Made by a program: the position numbers and the translations under genes. A stretch of 64,000 nt of DNA, taken from Cryptomeria japonica (taxonomy: Eukaryota > Streptophyta > Pinopsida > Cupressales > Cupressaceae). Positions 10,271-20,689 of the stretch are shown here, one piece after another (position 1 is the stretch's first letter; each line of letters starts with the position of its first letter). Under the pieces are notes generated by a model. That model did not search any database. It had not been told where the DNA came from and saw nothing but the letters and a program-made list of their open reading frames with translations. The stretch lies in NCBI RefSeq assembly GCF_030272615.1, contig NC_081406.1, forward strand, positions 481,957,900 to 482,021,899. The letters run 5' to 3'.

Positions 10271-11595
10271 ATTCAAAACCTTACTTCCCTGACTATTGCT
10301 GATAATCCTAGTGATGTGGCATACTGTTGCATTATAGATTTTGACAAATGGTACTCGCATGTCGTGAGATATTTGAGTGATGGTACCTCTCGTAACTCTG
10401 TGAATAAGAATACCAGGGCTAGGGTTCGCAAATTGGTTGATAGATATATTATTCTTGCTAATGTTCTTTATAGGATGGGTTATAATGGTCTTCTCCTTCG
10501 ATGCTTAAACAAGACTGAAGTCCCTATTGCTCTTGAAGAAGCACATTCAGGTTCCTGCGGGGGGAATTTTGGGGGTAGGTCTTTAGTTCAGAGATTGCTC
10601 CGAATGGGATATTATTGGCAAACCATGGAGAAGGATTCCTTTGCATTTGTTAAAAGATGTCATCAATGTCAACAACATAGCAATTTGATCCATGCCCCTA
10701 CCCAAGAATTTTGATCATAGGTAGTATCTTGGCCCTTTTCTACATGGGGTTTGGATCTTGGTAAAATATCTCCTCCCTCATCTCAAGGACATACTTTCAT
10801 TATAACTACCACTAATTACTTTACGAAGTGGGTGGAATTTGTTCCTCTTCGATCCACTATCGTTGAAGTAATTTGTCAATTTATTTTGGAAAACATCATT
10901 TCTCGATTTGGGATACCTTTTGCCTTAGTTTCAAATAATGGAGCATCATTTAAAAAAAAGGATGTGAAGAAGTTTCTCGAGAAATATCATATTCAACATA
11001 AATTTTCTACACCTTATTATCCTCAATAAAATGGTCAAGATGAGTCTTCTAAAAGGATAATTGAACAAATTCTTTGAAAGACTGTAAACAAGCATGGTAA
11101 GGATTGGCATACTCAATTAACCTATGGTTTGTGGGCCTATCACACAAGTGTATGTTTTGTACCCCTTATAATCTTGTTTATGGTGTTGACTCCATTATGC
11201 CTTTGGAGTTAGAAATTCCTTCTTTGAGATTTTCTCCTAGGGGCATAGTGGATGATCATTCCTATAGAGAGAAAATACTTCAACAACTTGAGATGCTCTA
11301 TGAATGGTGTATAAATGCCCTCGAGCATATTCAAGTGTATCATAAAACTTTGCAATGAAGCTACAATGATAAGGTTATTCAATGTTCCTTCTCGATAGGG
11401 GATTTAGTCCTTTATAAGAATTAGCACAATGTGAATGCCTTACCTAAGGAGAAAGGAAAATTCAGTCCTAATTGGCTTGGACCATACATTTTTGTGGAGG
11501 TCTATAGATCAGGTGCTTACAGGATAGCAGATGTGGAAGGTACGCCTCTCAAGGATCCCATAAATGCTATGCACCTTCTTAGATTGTATGCCTAG
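10271..11595 (+). pseudogene. Gypsy integrase: zinc-binding, core and C-terminal parts
   Basis: The zinc-binding part has EAHSGSCGGNFGGRSLVQRL, GYYWQTMEKD and KRCHQCQQHSN (HHCC). The core begins WPFSTWGLDLG (first Asp). The second acidic site is VSNNGASF (about 10,931-10,954), where the usual Asp is Asn. The Glu region is NGQDESSKRI. Stops are at 10,712, 10,718, 11,027 and 11,075; a frameshift with small deletion lies near 11,160; more stops are at 11,356 and about 11,422. The C-terminal part (FSIGDLVLYKN, NWLGPYIFVEV, NAMHLLRLYA) reaches the normal pol terminus at 11,595. No chromodomain is present, as expected for Tat. Confidence 0.9.
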
Positions 11596-11598
11596 TTC

Positions 11599-11637
<39 letters not shown>

Positions 11638-12366
11638 ATAGTCTTCTTTCTGTTCTCTCTTTATGTCTTTTTCTTCAAAATTGGGTAATACGTTAGCATG
11701 TCTTCATTAAAGTATGTAAGATTAAAGGATTTTATATTGTTTGGTCTACATTACTTCATTCTTGACAAGCATGTTTCGTGACTATATTGTTTATCTTGGA
11801 TTCTTTTTATGTAAATTGTAATGGATTTACATTTCATATGTGTTAGCATGTTATACAATTTCTTATGTGTTAAGTAGAAATTATTATGTTGTGTTTAATT
11901 AGAGTTAATTAAATCACATTAGTCATATATTTCTCAAGCTTAATACATTCTTCTTTTACATCATCAAAGTAGCATTTGATTAAATACTTAGTTATTTAAT
12001 TAAATCACACATGTATCAATTTAATCATGAAGCATTGAGAAATCAATCACATGGAAATTAAAATCAGATATACATGTTCATTACTCAATAAGTTACTTCT
12101 AATCTAAGCAATGTGTACATTGTTTAAGCATTAAAAATCACATATTCATGAGTGTCATCATATATACATCAATACATCAAAATCATCTCCTATCCCTAGG
12201 ACTAGTAGCTAGAGGATGGTCGCTAGATGCTCCCTCATGATTTGGCCATGGGAGTGACCCCATAGGGGTGTATCATGATACGAACCTCGAGTGACTTCAC
12301 AAGGAGCTCCTATGATCCCTCTCCATCATGATTCCTCGGTATGTGGTTGCCTCTGTTTGTCATAAT
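11596..12366 (+). other. Non-coding 3' region of the Tat-like element with (TC)n tract
   Basis: This starts at the pol stop and ends at insertion B. It has a pure CT microsatellite at about 11,603-11,634 and AT-rich sequence to about 12,180. A more GC-balanced block follows (12,180-12,366). No ORF or LTR boundary is seen. It was originally continuous with 20,685 onward. Confidence 0.6.
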
Positions 12367-13355
12367 TGAGGAGGGGAAAAAGCTTTAGAAGGAGAATAAG
12401 ATGGTTAGATTGCAAATAAACAAGCAATAAAGCATGAAACATAAATAATGCAATAAAAGCCAATTATACCTTGCTTTCACCTTCTTCCTCAATGGAGCTT
12501 GGATGAAGTTGAAGTGTGCCCAAATGCCTCCAACTTGATGTTGATTTTCTTTTAGATTGTTTGATATGGCTGGCTCTCGTTTGCTTCAACAAGATTGTTG
12601 GATCAATATTTAGATTGGATTGTGATAGATAGATGAGGATTGGATAGAGGATCATGAATACATTATGATGGCATGATAATAGAAGATGGAAGAGAATAGC
12701 AATGGAATGGGGATGCTATGGAGAAGATCTATGCTTTGAGGAGGAAATTATCTCCAACTTATAGATTGGAGGAGGCCAAGGGAGGGCCAAGATTGATTTC
12801 CTTATGGAGGGTTGAGATTTATTTGAGATAGAAGGCATAGATCAAGGGTGCCTTGGGAAAATAAACAAGAATATAAAATTCCTTGGGAAAAGGGGGGAGA
12901 AATTTGAATTTTAAACATGAGGAATTAAAAATTCCAAAATAAGGATGCATTGAGGGATTCAAAGAAATTTGAGTTTCTTTGAGAGACTCAATATTTATGT
13001 GACATGAGTGGGAATTAAAAATTGGAGAATAATGATAAGCATGATTATGAGAGATTCTAGAAGGATTAATTAGGTTGAGTGAGATTAGGAAAAAGTGATT
13101 TGTAGGAATCACATGAATAGGTTAATTAATTAAAATTAATTAATTGAGTGGATTTAGAGGAAATAATTATTAGAGGGGACTTTAGAAGAATAGGGGAATA
13201 ATTAATTTATTTGATAAATTAATTATTGGACAATAGTGATAGAATTAATTAAATTATATTTAATTAACACTGAGAAGAATAAGGATAACACAATTAAGTC
13301 AATTAATTATGTTGACAGACTTAAATGAATTAAATATTAATTTTAGGTGTCTACA
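12367..13355 (-). repeat. 3' LTR of element B
   Basis: This LTR is about 989 bp. It matches 19,683-20,684 throughout, including TGAGGAGGGGAAAAA at the left end and AATTTTAGGTGTCTACA at the right end. One visible difference is an about 18-bp segment near 19,950 that is absent here. Confidence 0.93.
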
Positions 13356-13371
13356 TTTTTCCCCTTTGATA
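13356..13371 (-). promoter_or_regulatory. Polypurine tract of element B
   Basis: On minus this reads ATATCAAAGGGGAAAAA, then the LTR start TGTAGACACC. It fixes the element's orientation. Confidence 0.8.
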
Positions 13372-15930
13372 TAGCATCGTGAAATGATGTTATATCAATG
13401 AAGAATAAAACATAGTGGAAGAAAAGGATAAGGACTAGTAGCATGATGCCCCAGTCATGAGATGAGGAAGAATGATTAGTAGGAAGGATGACAATGAAGT
13501 AGTTGTATGCCCCTCTTGAGAGGACATGCGGGTTCGAAGAACAAGAGTGTGCTCTCGAAATGGATTAGAAGACTAGAATAAGAGAGGAGGAGGATGAAGA
13601 TTGATGGATAAATTGGAGTCTCTTAATGTAATGAGATGGATGAATGAAATGAAATGAGTGGATAGGATTTCTTGTTGAGAAAATAATGGAGAGAAAACCT
13701 AGATTTGATATTGTCATGGATAGTTTACACCACTGATTATAAGAACTAGGATGATATGAAGATCCGAGGCATGGACTGACGCTCAGTCAAATAGGAATGC
13801 CTTGCACACAATCATGCAAGTGTTGATAAACACTAATGCAGGGTTGTCGGTTTGTACAAGGAGGACCTCAAAACACACCATGCCATGAAAACTATGCCCC
13901 ATTATACACCTACCAAGACATACCAAGATATAGGATGATCAAGGCAGTCTTGAACAAGTATAGTCCAGGGACACAAGATGATTACAAAGCGAAAAGATCA
14001 AGCATGCAAACAACATGCACATGACCAACTGACATCTCTTGCCAAGAGTAGGAAATGGATTTAGATAAACTGTCATACTAGGGAAGGAGGCATCCCAATG
14101 GGTAGGTGATGGATTTGGATGAACTTCCAGACATGGGAAGGATTCATCCCAATGGGCAGGGTGTGGATAGATTGATGGATGACAAAAGACAAGTTGGATG
14201 TGCAAGGTCTGCAGATGAGAGTATTGCCACTTGTATTTGATTATAAAAGTATAGATGGGTGCTTGGATTAAGCACAAATCAGCATGAGCTTAGGTAGATG
14301 GGAAAAGCTCAGTCTGATGGATTGGATAGGATTAGAAGAAAGATAAATGATTAGCTAGGAGGAAAAAAGGGGACAGATGAGTGAGTAGGATCGGATTGAG
14401 GATGAGATTAATGATTGAATTGGAAGAGATGGAGAATATGATTGGATGAGATAGGATTGGATTAGAAATTGGATAGGATGGGGTGGATTGGTGAATAGGA
14501 TTTGATTGAATGGAACCAATGACAAGGGAGAACCAAGGATTGGTAAAAGGATGGATGGATGAATGGATGAAGATATTGTTTAGATATGGATAAGATATGT
14601 AGGAATAAAGGATGGAGGTAGGGTGATCGAGACCCAAGGACTATGCTACAAAGGAGTGTAATGCCCTACAGTAGAGGTAGTGGAATGGGAGATAGGAAAT
14701 ATGATGGATAATAATGAAAATATAATGTGTAATGAATATGGATGGTAGAGTTATTAAGGGTTGTGTTTTCCAAAGCATGCATGTAGATACACTATTTTTC
14801 CTCTATATGATCCAGACCAAAGATAAGAATGGAGGATTAATTTTGATAGGATGAGGGATATGAGATGGAGGATATAGATATGATAGTCAAGATCAAAGAT
14901 AGGAAAAGAGAATGGACTTAGATATGATGCAGATGGATGGGCTGATTGCATGGATGAAGCTTTCCCCCAAGTGTAGAGTGCAAGAGGATGAGGGAATTAC
15001 ACATGATTCTTGTTTGCCAAGTTTTCATCTAGTACTTACCCAAGGTGCAACAATAAGTGGTTTTCACCATTGGATGAAATTATTTTTCTTTACTTTTTTT
15101 AATTTTTTTTTTTTTGTATTTTTCTTGATTTTTTGATTTTTTGATTTTGAATTTTTAGAATAGTCTGGATGGATAAGGATGAGGAAGAGTGGATATGGAA
15201 GATAGTGGATGCGTGAAGGAGGAAGGGAGGACTCAAGCATATAGATCCATGGATGGTATCCCTTAGTATTGCTTTGAACTAGAGGTGTGCTCATAGATGT
15301 TGGTAACAATAATTGTGGAGATGAAATGGATAGGGGATGGAAGATAAGGATTTGGAAAGGATTGGACTAACAGAATGGGATTGTGAAAAATGGATGGTGG
15401 ATAATGGATGGGGTTTTGAATAATTTGTGGAAGATCAACATTGGCACACACCTTGAAGGGTGGTGGAGTAGTGGGGGAGATTGTTTTGAATTAGATAGAG
15501 GATAAAGTGTGGATTTTAGGAAATGAGGACCTAAAATAGAAGAAGGAGATTATGGGGTTGGGATGGTGGATTTTGGGACATAAGGACCCAAAATGGAGTT
15601 TGAAGATGGAGGATTGAAAGATTTATGAATGGATGGAGCTTTTGGATTAGCAAGTTTGGATGCCAATTTTGATTTTACTTTGGGATGCATTGCTTCTTTG
15701 GGAATCCACATAGTTCTTGAATTTTTCTTTCTTTCAGATCATATTTTTCTTTTGAGCATGTCGTTTTGAGAAGACATGTTGATTCTTTGATTTTTGTGGA
15801 TTTTGAGCTTTATGCTTTTTAGATTGGGCATTCAAATTTCTTCCAAGAGCAATAGGATGGGTGCATGAGGATGAATGACTTAAGGATTTTATGGATGGTG
15901 GGATGATGGAAGGAGCGTGTTGGGAGGCAT
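13372..15930 (-). other. Element B interior: degenerate low-complexity sequence with a 56-bp duplication
   Basis: The plus strand is rich in GGATGG/GATTGGA. Minus-strand frames are short and rich in Pro, Ser, His, Ile and Leu, with many stops. About 14,050-14,105 and 14,106-14,160 are two tandem copies of a ~56-bp unit sharing GATGGATTT..GAT..AACT and CATCCCAATGGG. Around 15,640-15,720 minus encodes WIPKEAMHPKVKSKLASKL, a short basic stretch. A T-rich tract lies at 15,085-15,160. I see no recognisable domain. Confidence 0.45.
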
Positions 15931-16416
15931 TCAATGATGTGTGCCTTTGTTGATATTGCTTAGGGATAGTGGATGGAGGGTGTAAAGACCCAAAATGAAT
16001 GGAAGGAATGGAGGATTTAGTTTTGGAATATAAGGTCCCAAAATGGATATGGATGATAGGGGATAATGGGATTTTGATTTGTATGAAGGAAATTTGGATT
16101 TAAGAGGAATAGAGGATGTACCAACATCTTGAGCATTAGCTTGAGGACCCTTATTATTTCGAAAACAAGATACGAGTCCATTTTGAGGTGGCTGAGATGT
16201 GGAAGGAAGATTAGGATCTTTAGATGGATTGGGATCATGACATGGAGATGAAGAGATACTTTGATCTTGACTAGGGAGGGTATCATGAGATGGAGTGGGA
16301 GGGGTGATTGGATCATGAGACGGAGATGAAGGGATACTTTGATCTTGACTAGGGAGGGTATCATGAGATGGAAGAGGATCATGCGATGGAGGGAGAGGGT
16401 TGGATTGATGAATCAT
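15931..16416 (-). pseudogene. Element B Pro/Ser-rich ORF with 26-residue repeat
   Basis: This is an open frame of about 161 codons rich in Pro, Ser, Asp and His. It contains two copies of a 26-residue unit (78 bp; DNA copies start near 16,232 and 16,310) with the core PSHDTLPSQDQSI..SP. It lies downstream of the 16,645-17,238 frame on the same strand and may be part of the same ancestral protein after frameshifts. It has no family match that I recognise. Low complexity on a biased strand could keep a frame open by chance. Confidence 0.4.
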
Positions 16417-16644
16417 ATAAGCATGAGAGGAAGTGGAGGGGATGAGATCATTAGATGGAGTGGAGGGAGATGCATCATGATATGGAGAGGATTCTCTGCT
16501 AGCATGCTTTGGAATAAGCTTTTGGCATGTTTGGATTTGTGGGGATTGTGTGATAGAGGAAGATATGGAAGCTTTGATGTGAGTAGATGGGGAAATGGGG
16601 GTATCATGAAGTGTGGAGGATTGGGGTTTGTTTTGAGGTGGAGG

Positions 16645-17238
16645 TTATTGGGGTGGATGGAGGACTTGAGTAGACTTGGTCACTTTGCTTCGAGGTGGGG
16701 ATTTTGTCTCCTTTTCTAGCATGTCTTGGATAATATTATGGATAATGGATTTGGAGGACGTGGATAATATGGATTTTGGAGGATTAGGATTAGATGGAGA
16801 ATTGGGATTAGATGGGGGATTGGGTTTGGATGGAGGATTAGGATAATGGATTGGGGAATTAGGATTAATGATTGGAGGAATATGGAGTAAAGGATTTGGA
16901 TGAGGAGTAGAGGTAGTGAATGCATTGTAGAAGGATGGGGATTGGGATGTAGATGGGGGGGGAGATGGAGGTATACATATTGGATTAGAGGAGTGTGTGG
17001 ATGAGGGATAATATGGAGATATGGATGGGGAATAAGATGGATTTCCCTTGTCGAAGGTAGAGGAAGGATAAGAGATATGGTATAGATTGGGATTGGGTGT
17101 AATGTGTTGAGATGGGATGGATGAAGGTATGATAGGAAAGTGGGAGATTATGGGATTGACTTGGTAGGCAGGTTGAGGTGGTTCGTGAACTTCCATGAGC
17201 ATCTGCTCATACCAAGCTTTAAAATTTTGGGTAGCCAT
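16645..17238 (-). pseudogene. Element B Pro/Ser/Asn-rich ORF starting MATQNFKAWYEQ
   Basis: A 197-codon frame begins MATQNFKAWYEQMLMEVHEP, which looks like an ordinary folded or amphipathic N-terminus. It is followed by about 150 residues very rich in Pro, Ser, Asn, Ile and Tyr, including tandem PNPPS/NPPSNPN units. Then comes a short KSIIHNIIQDMLEKETKSPP segment. It is the first sizeable frame after the minus-strand leader, so it occupies the position expected of gag. No retrotransposon gag motif or zinc knuckle is visible, so the assignment is only positional. Confidence 0.45.
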
Positions 17239-17340
17239 GTTGAGAATGAAGGATTAGATTGGATTTGGATGAATATGAGGATTGGGACTTGGCTTCGAAT
17301 GATGATGGATTATATTTTATTAGATTTGGATTGGATTTGA

Positions 17341-17439
17341 TTTGATTGGATTAGTCCTTGGATTAGGACTTAATTTGATTGAATTGGTCCTTGGATTAGG
17401 ACTTAATGTGATTGGATTGGTCCTTGGATTAGGACTTAG
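17341..17439. repeat. 33-bp minisatellite, three units
   Basis: Units lie at 17,341-17,373, 17,374-17,406 and 17,407-17,439. They share the core GGTCCTTGGATTAGGACTTA (first unit with A for G), and each begins TTTGATTG or TGTGATTG. The array lies in the leader region of element B, upstream of the MATQNF frame, and differs by only a few substitutions between units. Confidence 0.85.
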
Positions 17440-19659
17440 ATGGGAATTGATGATGAATTAGATTTGATTGGATTAAAGGATTGGATGATTGCTTGTTGGA
17501 GGATTGGATAACCAGATTAGGAAGATGGATGGATTTGATTGATTGGATTTTTGTAGATTTGATTGGATTAGAGGGAGAATGATTATGAAAGAACAGATTG
17601 ATAATAGGGAGAATAAAGAGGGAGGCTACCCAAAGTTGGATGAATGATTTGGACAAAAATATTGGTTGAGGGAGGATGATTGTTTGAATGGATGAAAGTG
17701 GATTCGGGATTGGAGAATTTCTTGGATAGATAGAAATGGATTAAAGATTTGATGATGACAAGATGGAATTTAGAAAGAGGGAGGATTGATTGGTTGTGGG
17801 GGATGTACTTGGCAAGAGCTGTCAAGTAAAGAAAACACAATGGTCAAAAGAAGTTAGACTCAAAAGACACTCACGCTCCTTCACAACATATCCTATGGTG
17901 AGAAAAGACAGTAGTCAATGGATCCCAATTGGTTTCCTAGCTACGCTTACCTAGAGCGGACACTTAGATGCTTGACCCCATTGGTTCTCCTCCATGACAC
18001 TGACTTCTTTGAGGCAGCCAAGCATCAGTTCCCATGAAAAATCCCCATGGAAAACTTTGTGTCTCTACTAAAGGCCATAAAAATATGGGCGACTTTGGAG
18101 GTCCAACCTCCTGCACCAATGAATAGAAAGTTTTTGGCCACTATGCCCAAGGTGTTTAGTATGGATTCTCGTTAGGAACTACCCTTCACAGTTATGCAAG
18201 CACAATTGAGGCATATAGCCCAACGAAGCACCAAGAACATAGTAGTCATGCAAGCATGATTGAGATCTCTAGGATCCTACTAAGCTCTCAATGTGAGAGT
18301 GAACTCTCAAATAGCCCCAACCATTGAGTCTTTCATTCTCAACGACCTATTTATTATAGTGAGTTGGGAACCCCAGGTCTAGGTGTACTCACTTGGGTCA
18401 TTCCCCTCTCAATGGCTCTAAGAGCAATTCGAGAGGCCAAACCTGCTAAGGGTAACACAAGCAATATTCCTAGAAAAGACCAAAGGGGTCTAGATTTCTG
18501 ATTGCCTAGATAGGCAAGAGCATAATCTCCTACACTTTGACTCTTCAAGACAAGTAAAACACAAGATTATTTTACCCCCTAATTAGATCTAGGTTCCTAA
18601 TAAAAAAACACAATGTTTGCTTGAACCTCCTAGGCAACCTGCAAAACCACTTGATTAGTAGTTTGAAAATGAAGTCTTCGACAAGCGTCCTGCAAAAGAC
18701 AAAAAAATGACCAAATTTTTTTAAAAAATTTTTTTTGGGAATGAGTAGAAAAACAAGAATAAAAAAAAAAATTAGTAGAGAAAAATTTGGATTTGGGAGA
18801 AAATTTGATGGGTAATTGGGGTTTGACTAAGTTTTTGACACTTTCTAAGGGATAGGGAAGCATAAAATGGTGATTTTAGAAGTGAGGTGAAGGAATGGAA
18901 ATTTTGTCGAACAGGGACAAAGGAGAAAAAATTGGAGATAAACAATATGGAAAAATTTAGAGGTGATTGGATAAAACTGGAAGAAGTTATGACAAACCCT
19001 AAAAATAGAGAAATGTGAGATTTTGGGCTTCAATAAGTAGAATTTGGGATAAGGTCCTCAAGGAACTAAATGCACAAAATGAAATTGCGGGGGTTCTAGT
19101 GAAGTTTGGAGGGAAACAAAGTGAAGAGAAGGAAGATATGGCAAAAAAACAGAATAAATTTTACTCAATGCATGAGCAGTCGTGCTAAAAGAAAGAGTAT
19201 TAGCAGAAAATAGATAGTAGATAACAGAAGTAGAAAAAAAGAAACAAAATTGCAGTCGCGCTATTGCGCGGGTGCTCATGTCAAAACAACAGGAGTTAGC
19301 GCCCAAAAATTCAAATTTTCAACAAATAACTAGGGAGGATAATGTAAGCCACGCTCATGCTAGTCGCAAAGCGGTCACACTGAAGCGACACTTGAAAACA
19401 AAAACACGACTAAACTATTGTATTTTGAAGATTTTTTTGATTAGATTTTACAATTTTCAGTAGATTTTTGGATTATTAAGAAAAATAGAGATAGAGGTGA
19501 GAAGAATGTGGAAGAACAAAGAAGGGGAGATAGATATTTTAGCATGGTGATCATGTTGATTAGCAGGCAGTCATGCCAAAGGATAGGCACTCGCGTTGAA
19601 GCATGAACCTGCGAAAAAACCTTCACAAAAAACTCAATTTTTTGTTACATTCGGGACTT
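17440..19659 (-). other. Element B long leader region, no gene seen
   Basis: This is about 2.2 kb between the minisatellite and the primer-site region. The first part is GGATTGGATT-rich. The middle (17,880-18,620) is balanced in composition, and 18,620-19,620 is A-rich on plus. No domain is recognised in any frame. Confidence 0.5.
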
Positions 19660-19682
19660 GGGTCCCACCGGGCATGCTAGAA
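19660..19682 (-). promoter_or_regulatory. Putative primer-binding site of element B
   Basis: Inside the 5' LTR, the minus strand reads CTAGCATGCCCGGTGGGACC. It resembles the TGGCACGCCC.GTGGGACC-type site of other plant gypsy elements, with mutations in the first bases. The tRNA is not assigned. Confidence 0.5.
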
Positions 19683-20684
19683 TGAGGAGGGGAAAAATAT
19701 TTAGGAGAATAAGATGGTTAGATTGCAAATAAATAAGCATTAAAGCACGAAACACAAACAATGCAATAAAACCCAATTATACCTTGCTTTCACCTTCTTC
19801 CTCAATGGGGCTTGGATGAAGTTGAAGTGCGCCCAAATTCCTCCAACTTGATGTTGATTTTCTCCTAGATTGCTTGATGTGGTTGGCTCTCCTTTGCTTC
19901 AACAATATTGTTGGATCAATATTTGGATTGGATTGTGATAGATACATGATGATTTGGGTTAGAAGAGGATTGGATAGAGGATCATGAAGACATTATGATG
20001 GCATGATAATAAAAGATGGAAGAGGATAGCAGTAGAATAACGATGCTATGGAGAAGATCTATGCTTTGAGGAGGAAATTATCTCCAACTTATAGATTGGA
20101 GGAGGCCAAGGGAGGGCCAAGATTTATTTCCTTATGGAGGGTTGATATTTATTTGAGATAGAAGGCATGGATCAAAGGTGCCTTGGGAAAATAAATAGCA
20201 ATATAAATTCCTTGGGAAAAGGGGGGAGAAATTTGAATATCAAACATGAGGAATTAAAATTTCCAAAATAAGGATGCATTGAGGGATTCAAAGAAATTTG
20301 AATTTATTTGAGAGACTCAATGTTGATGTGACATGAGTGGGAATTAAAAATTAGAGAATAATGATAAGCATGATTATGAGAGATTCTAGAAGGATTAATT
20401 AGGTTGAGTGGGATTAGGAAAAAGTGATTTGTAGGAATCACATGAATAGGTTAATTAATTAAAATTAATTAACTAAGTGGGTTTAGAGGAAATAATTATT
20501 GGAGGGGACTTTAGAAGAATAGGGGAATAATTAATTTATTTGATAAATTAATTATTGGACAATAGTGAGAGAATTAATTAAATTAGATATAATTAACACT
20601 GAGAAGAATAAGGATAGCATAATTAAGTCAATTAATTATGTTGACAGGCTTAAATTAATTAAATATTAATTTTAGGTGTCTACA
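19683..20684 (-). repeat. 5' LTR of element B
   Basis: This LTR is about 1,002 bp and the partner of 12,367-13,355. It ends GGTGTCTACA and is followed by the gtaat target duplication. Confidence 0.93.
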
Positions 20685-20689
20685 GTAAT

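Larger units (their letters stand above)
12367..20684 (-). mobile_element. Element B: long LTR retrotransposon, Pro/Ser-rich coding remnant, no pol
   Basis: LTRs lie at 12,367-13,355 and 19,683-20,684, both TG...CA. On the minus strand they begin TGTAGACACCTAAAATTAA, a common gypsy-type start. A purine tract abuts the left LTR on its inner side, so the element runs right to left. Flanks are ataat (12,362-12,366) and gtaat (20,685-20,689), a target duplication with one mismatch. The 6.3-kb interior is strongly strand-asymmetric (GGATGG-rich on plus) and encodes only low-complexity Pro/Ser/His/Asn-rich frames on minus. No RT, RNase H, integrase or zinc knuckle was found, so it is probably a large non-autonomous derivative. 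Confidence 0.88.

Noticed and set aside
14754-15451. Several minus frames rich in Ser/His/Pro/Ile
   Set aside because: Composition bias of element B (GGATGG on plus) keeps short frames open; no domain.
18354-18548. Short minus frame with a hydrophobic stretch (LGILLVLPLAGLASRIAL)
   Set aside because: 64 codons inside the leader of element B, with no homologue known to me and no supporting signals.
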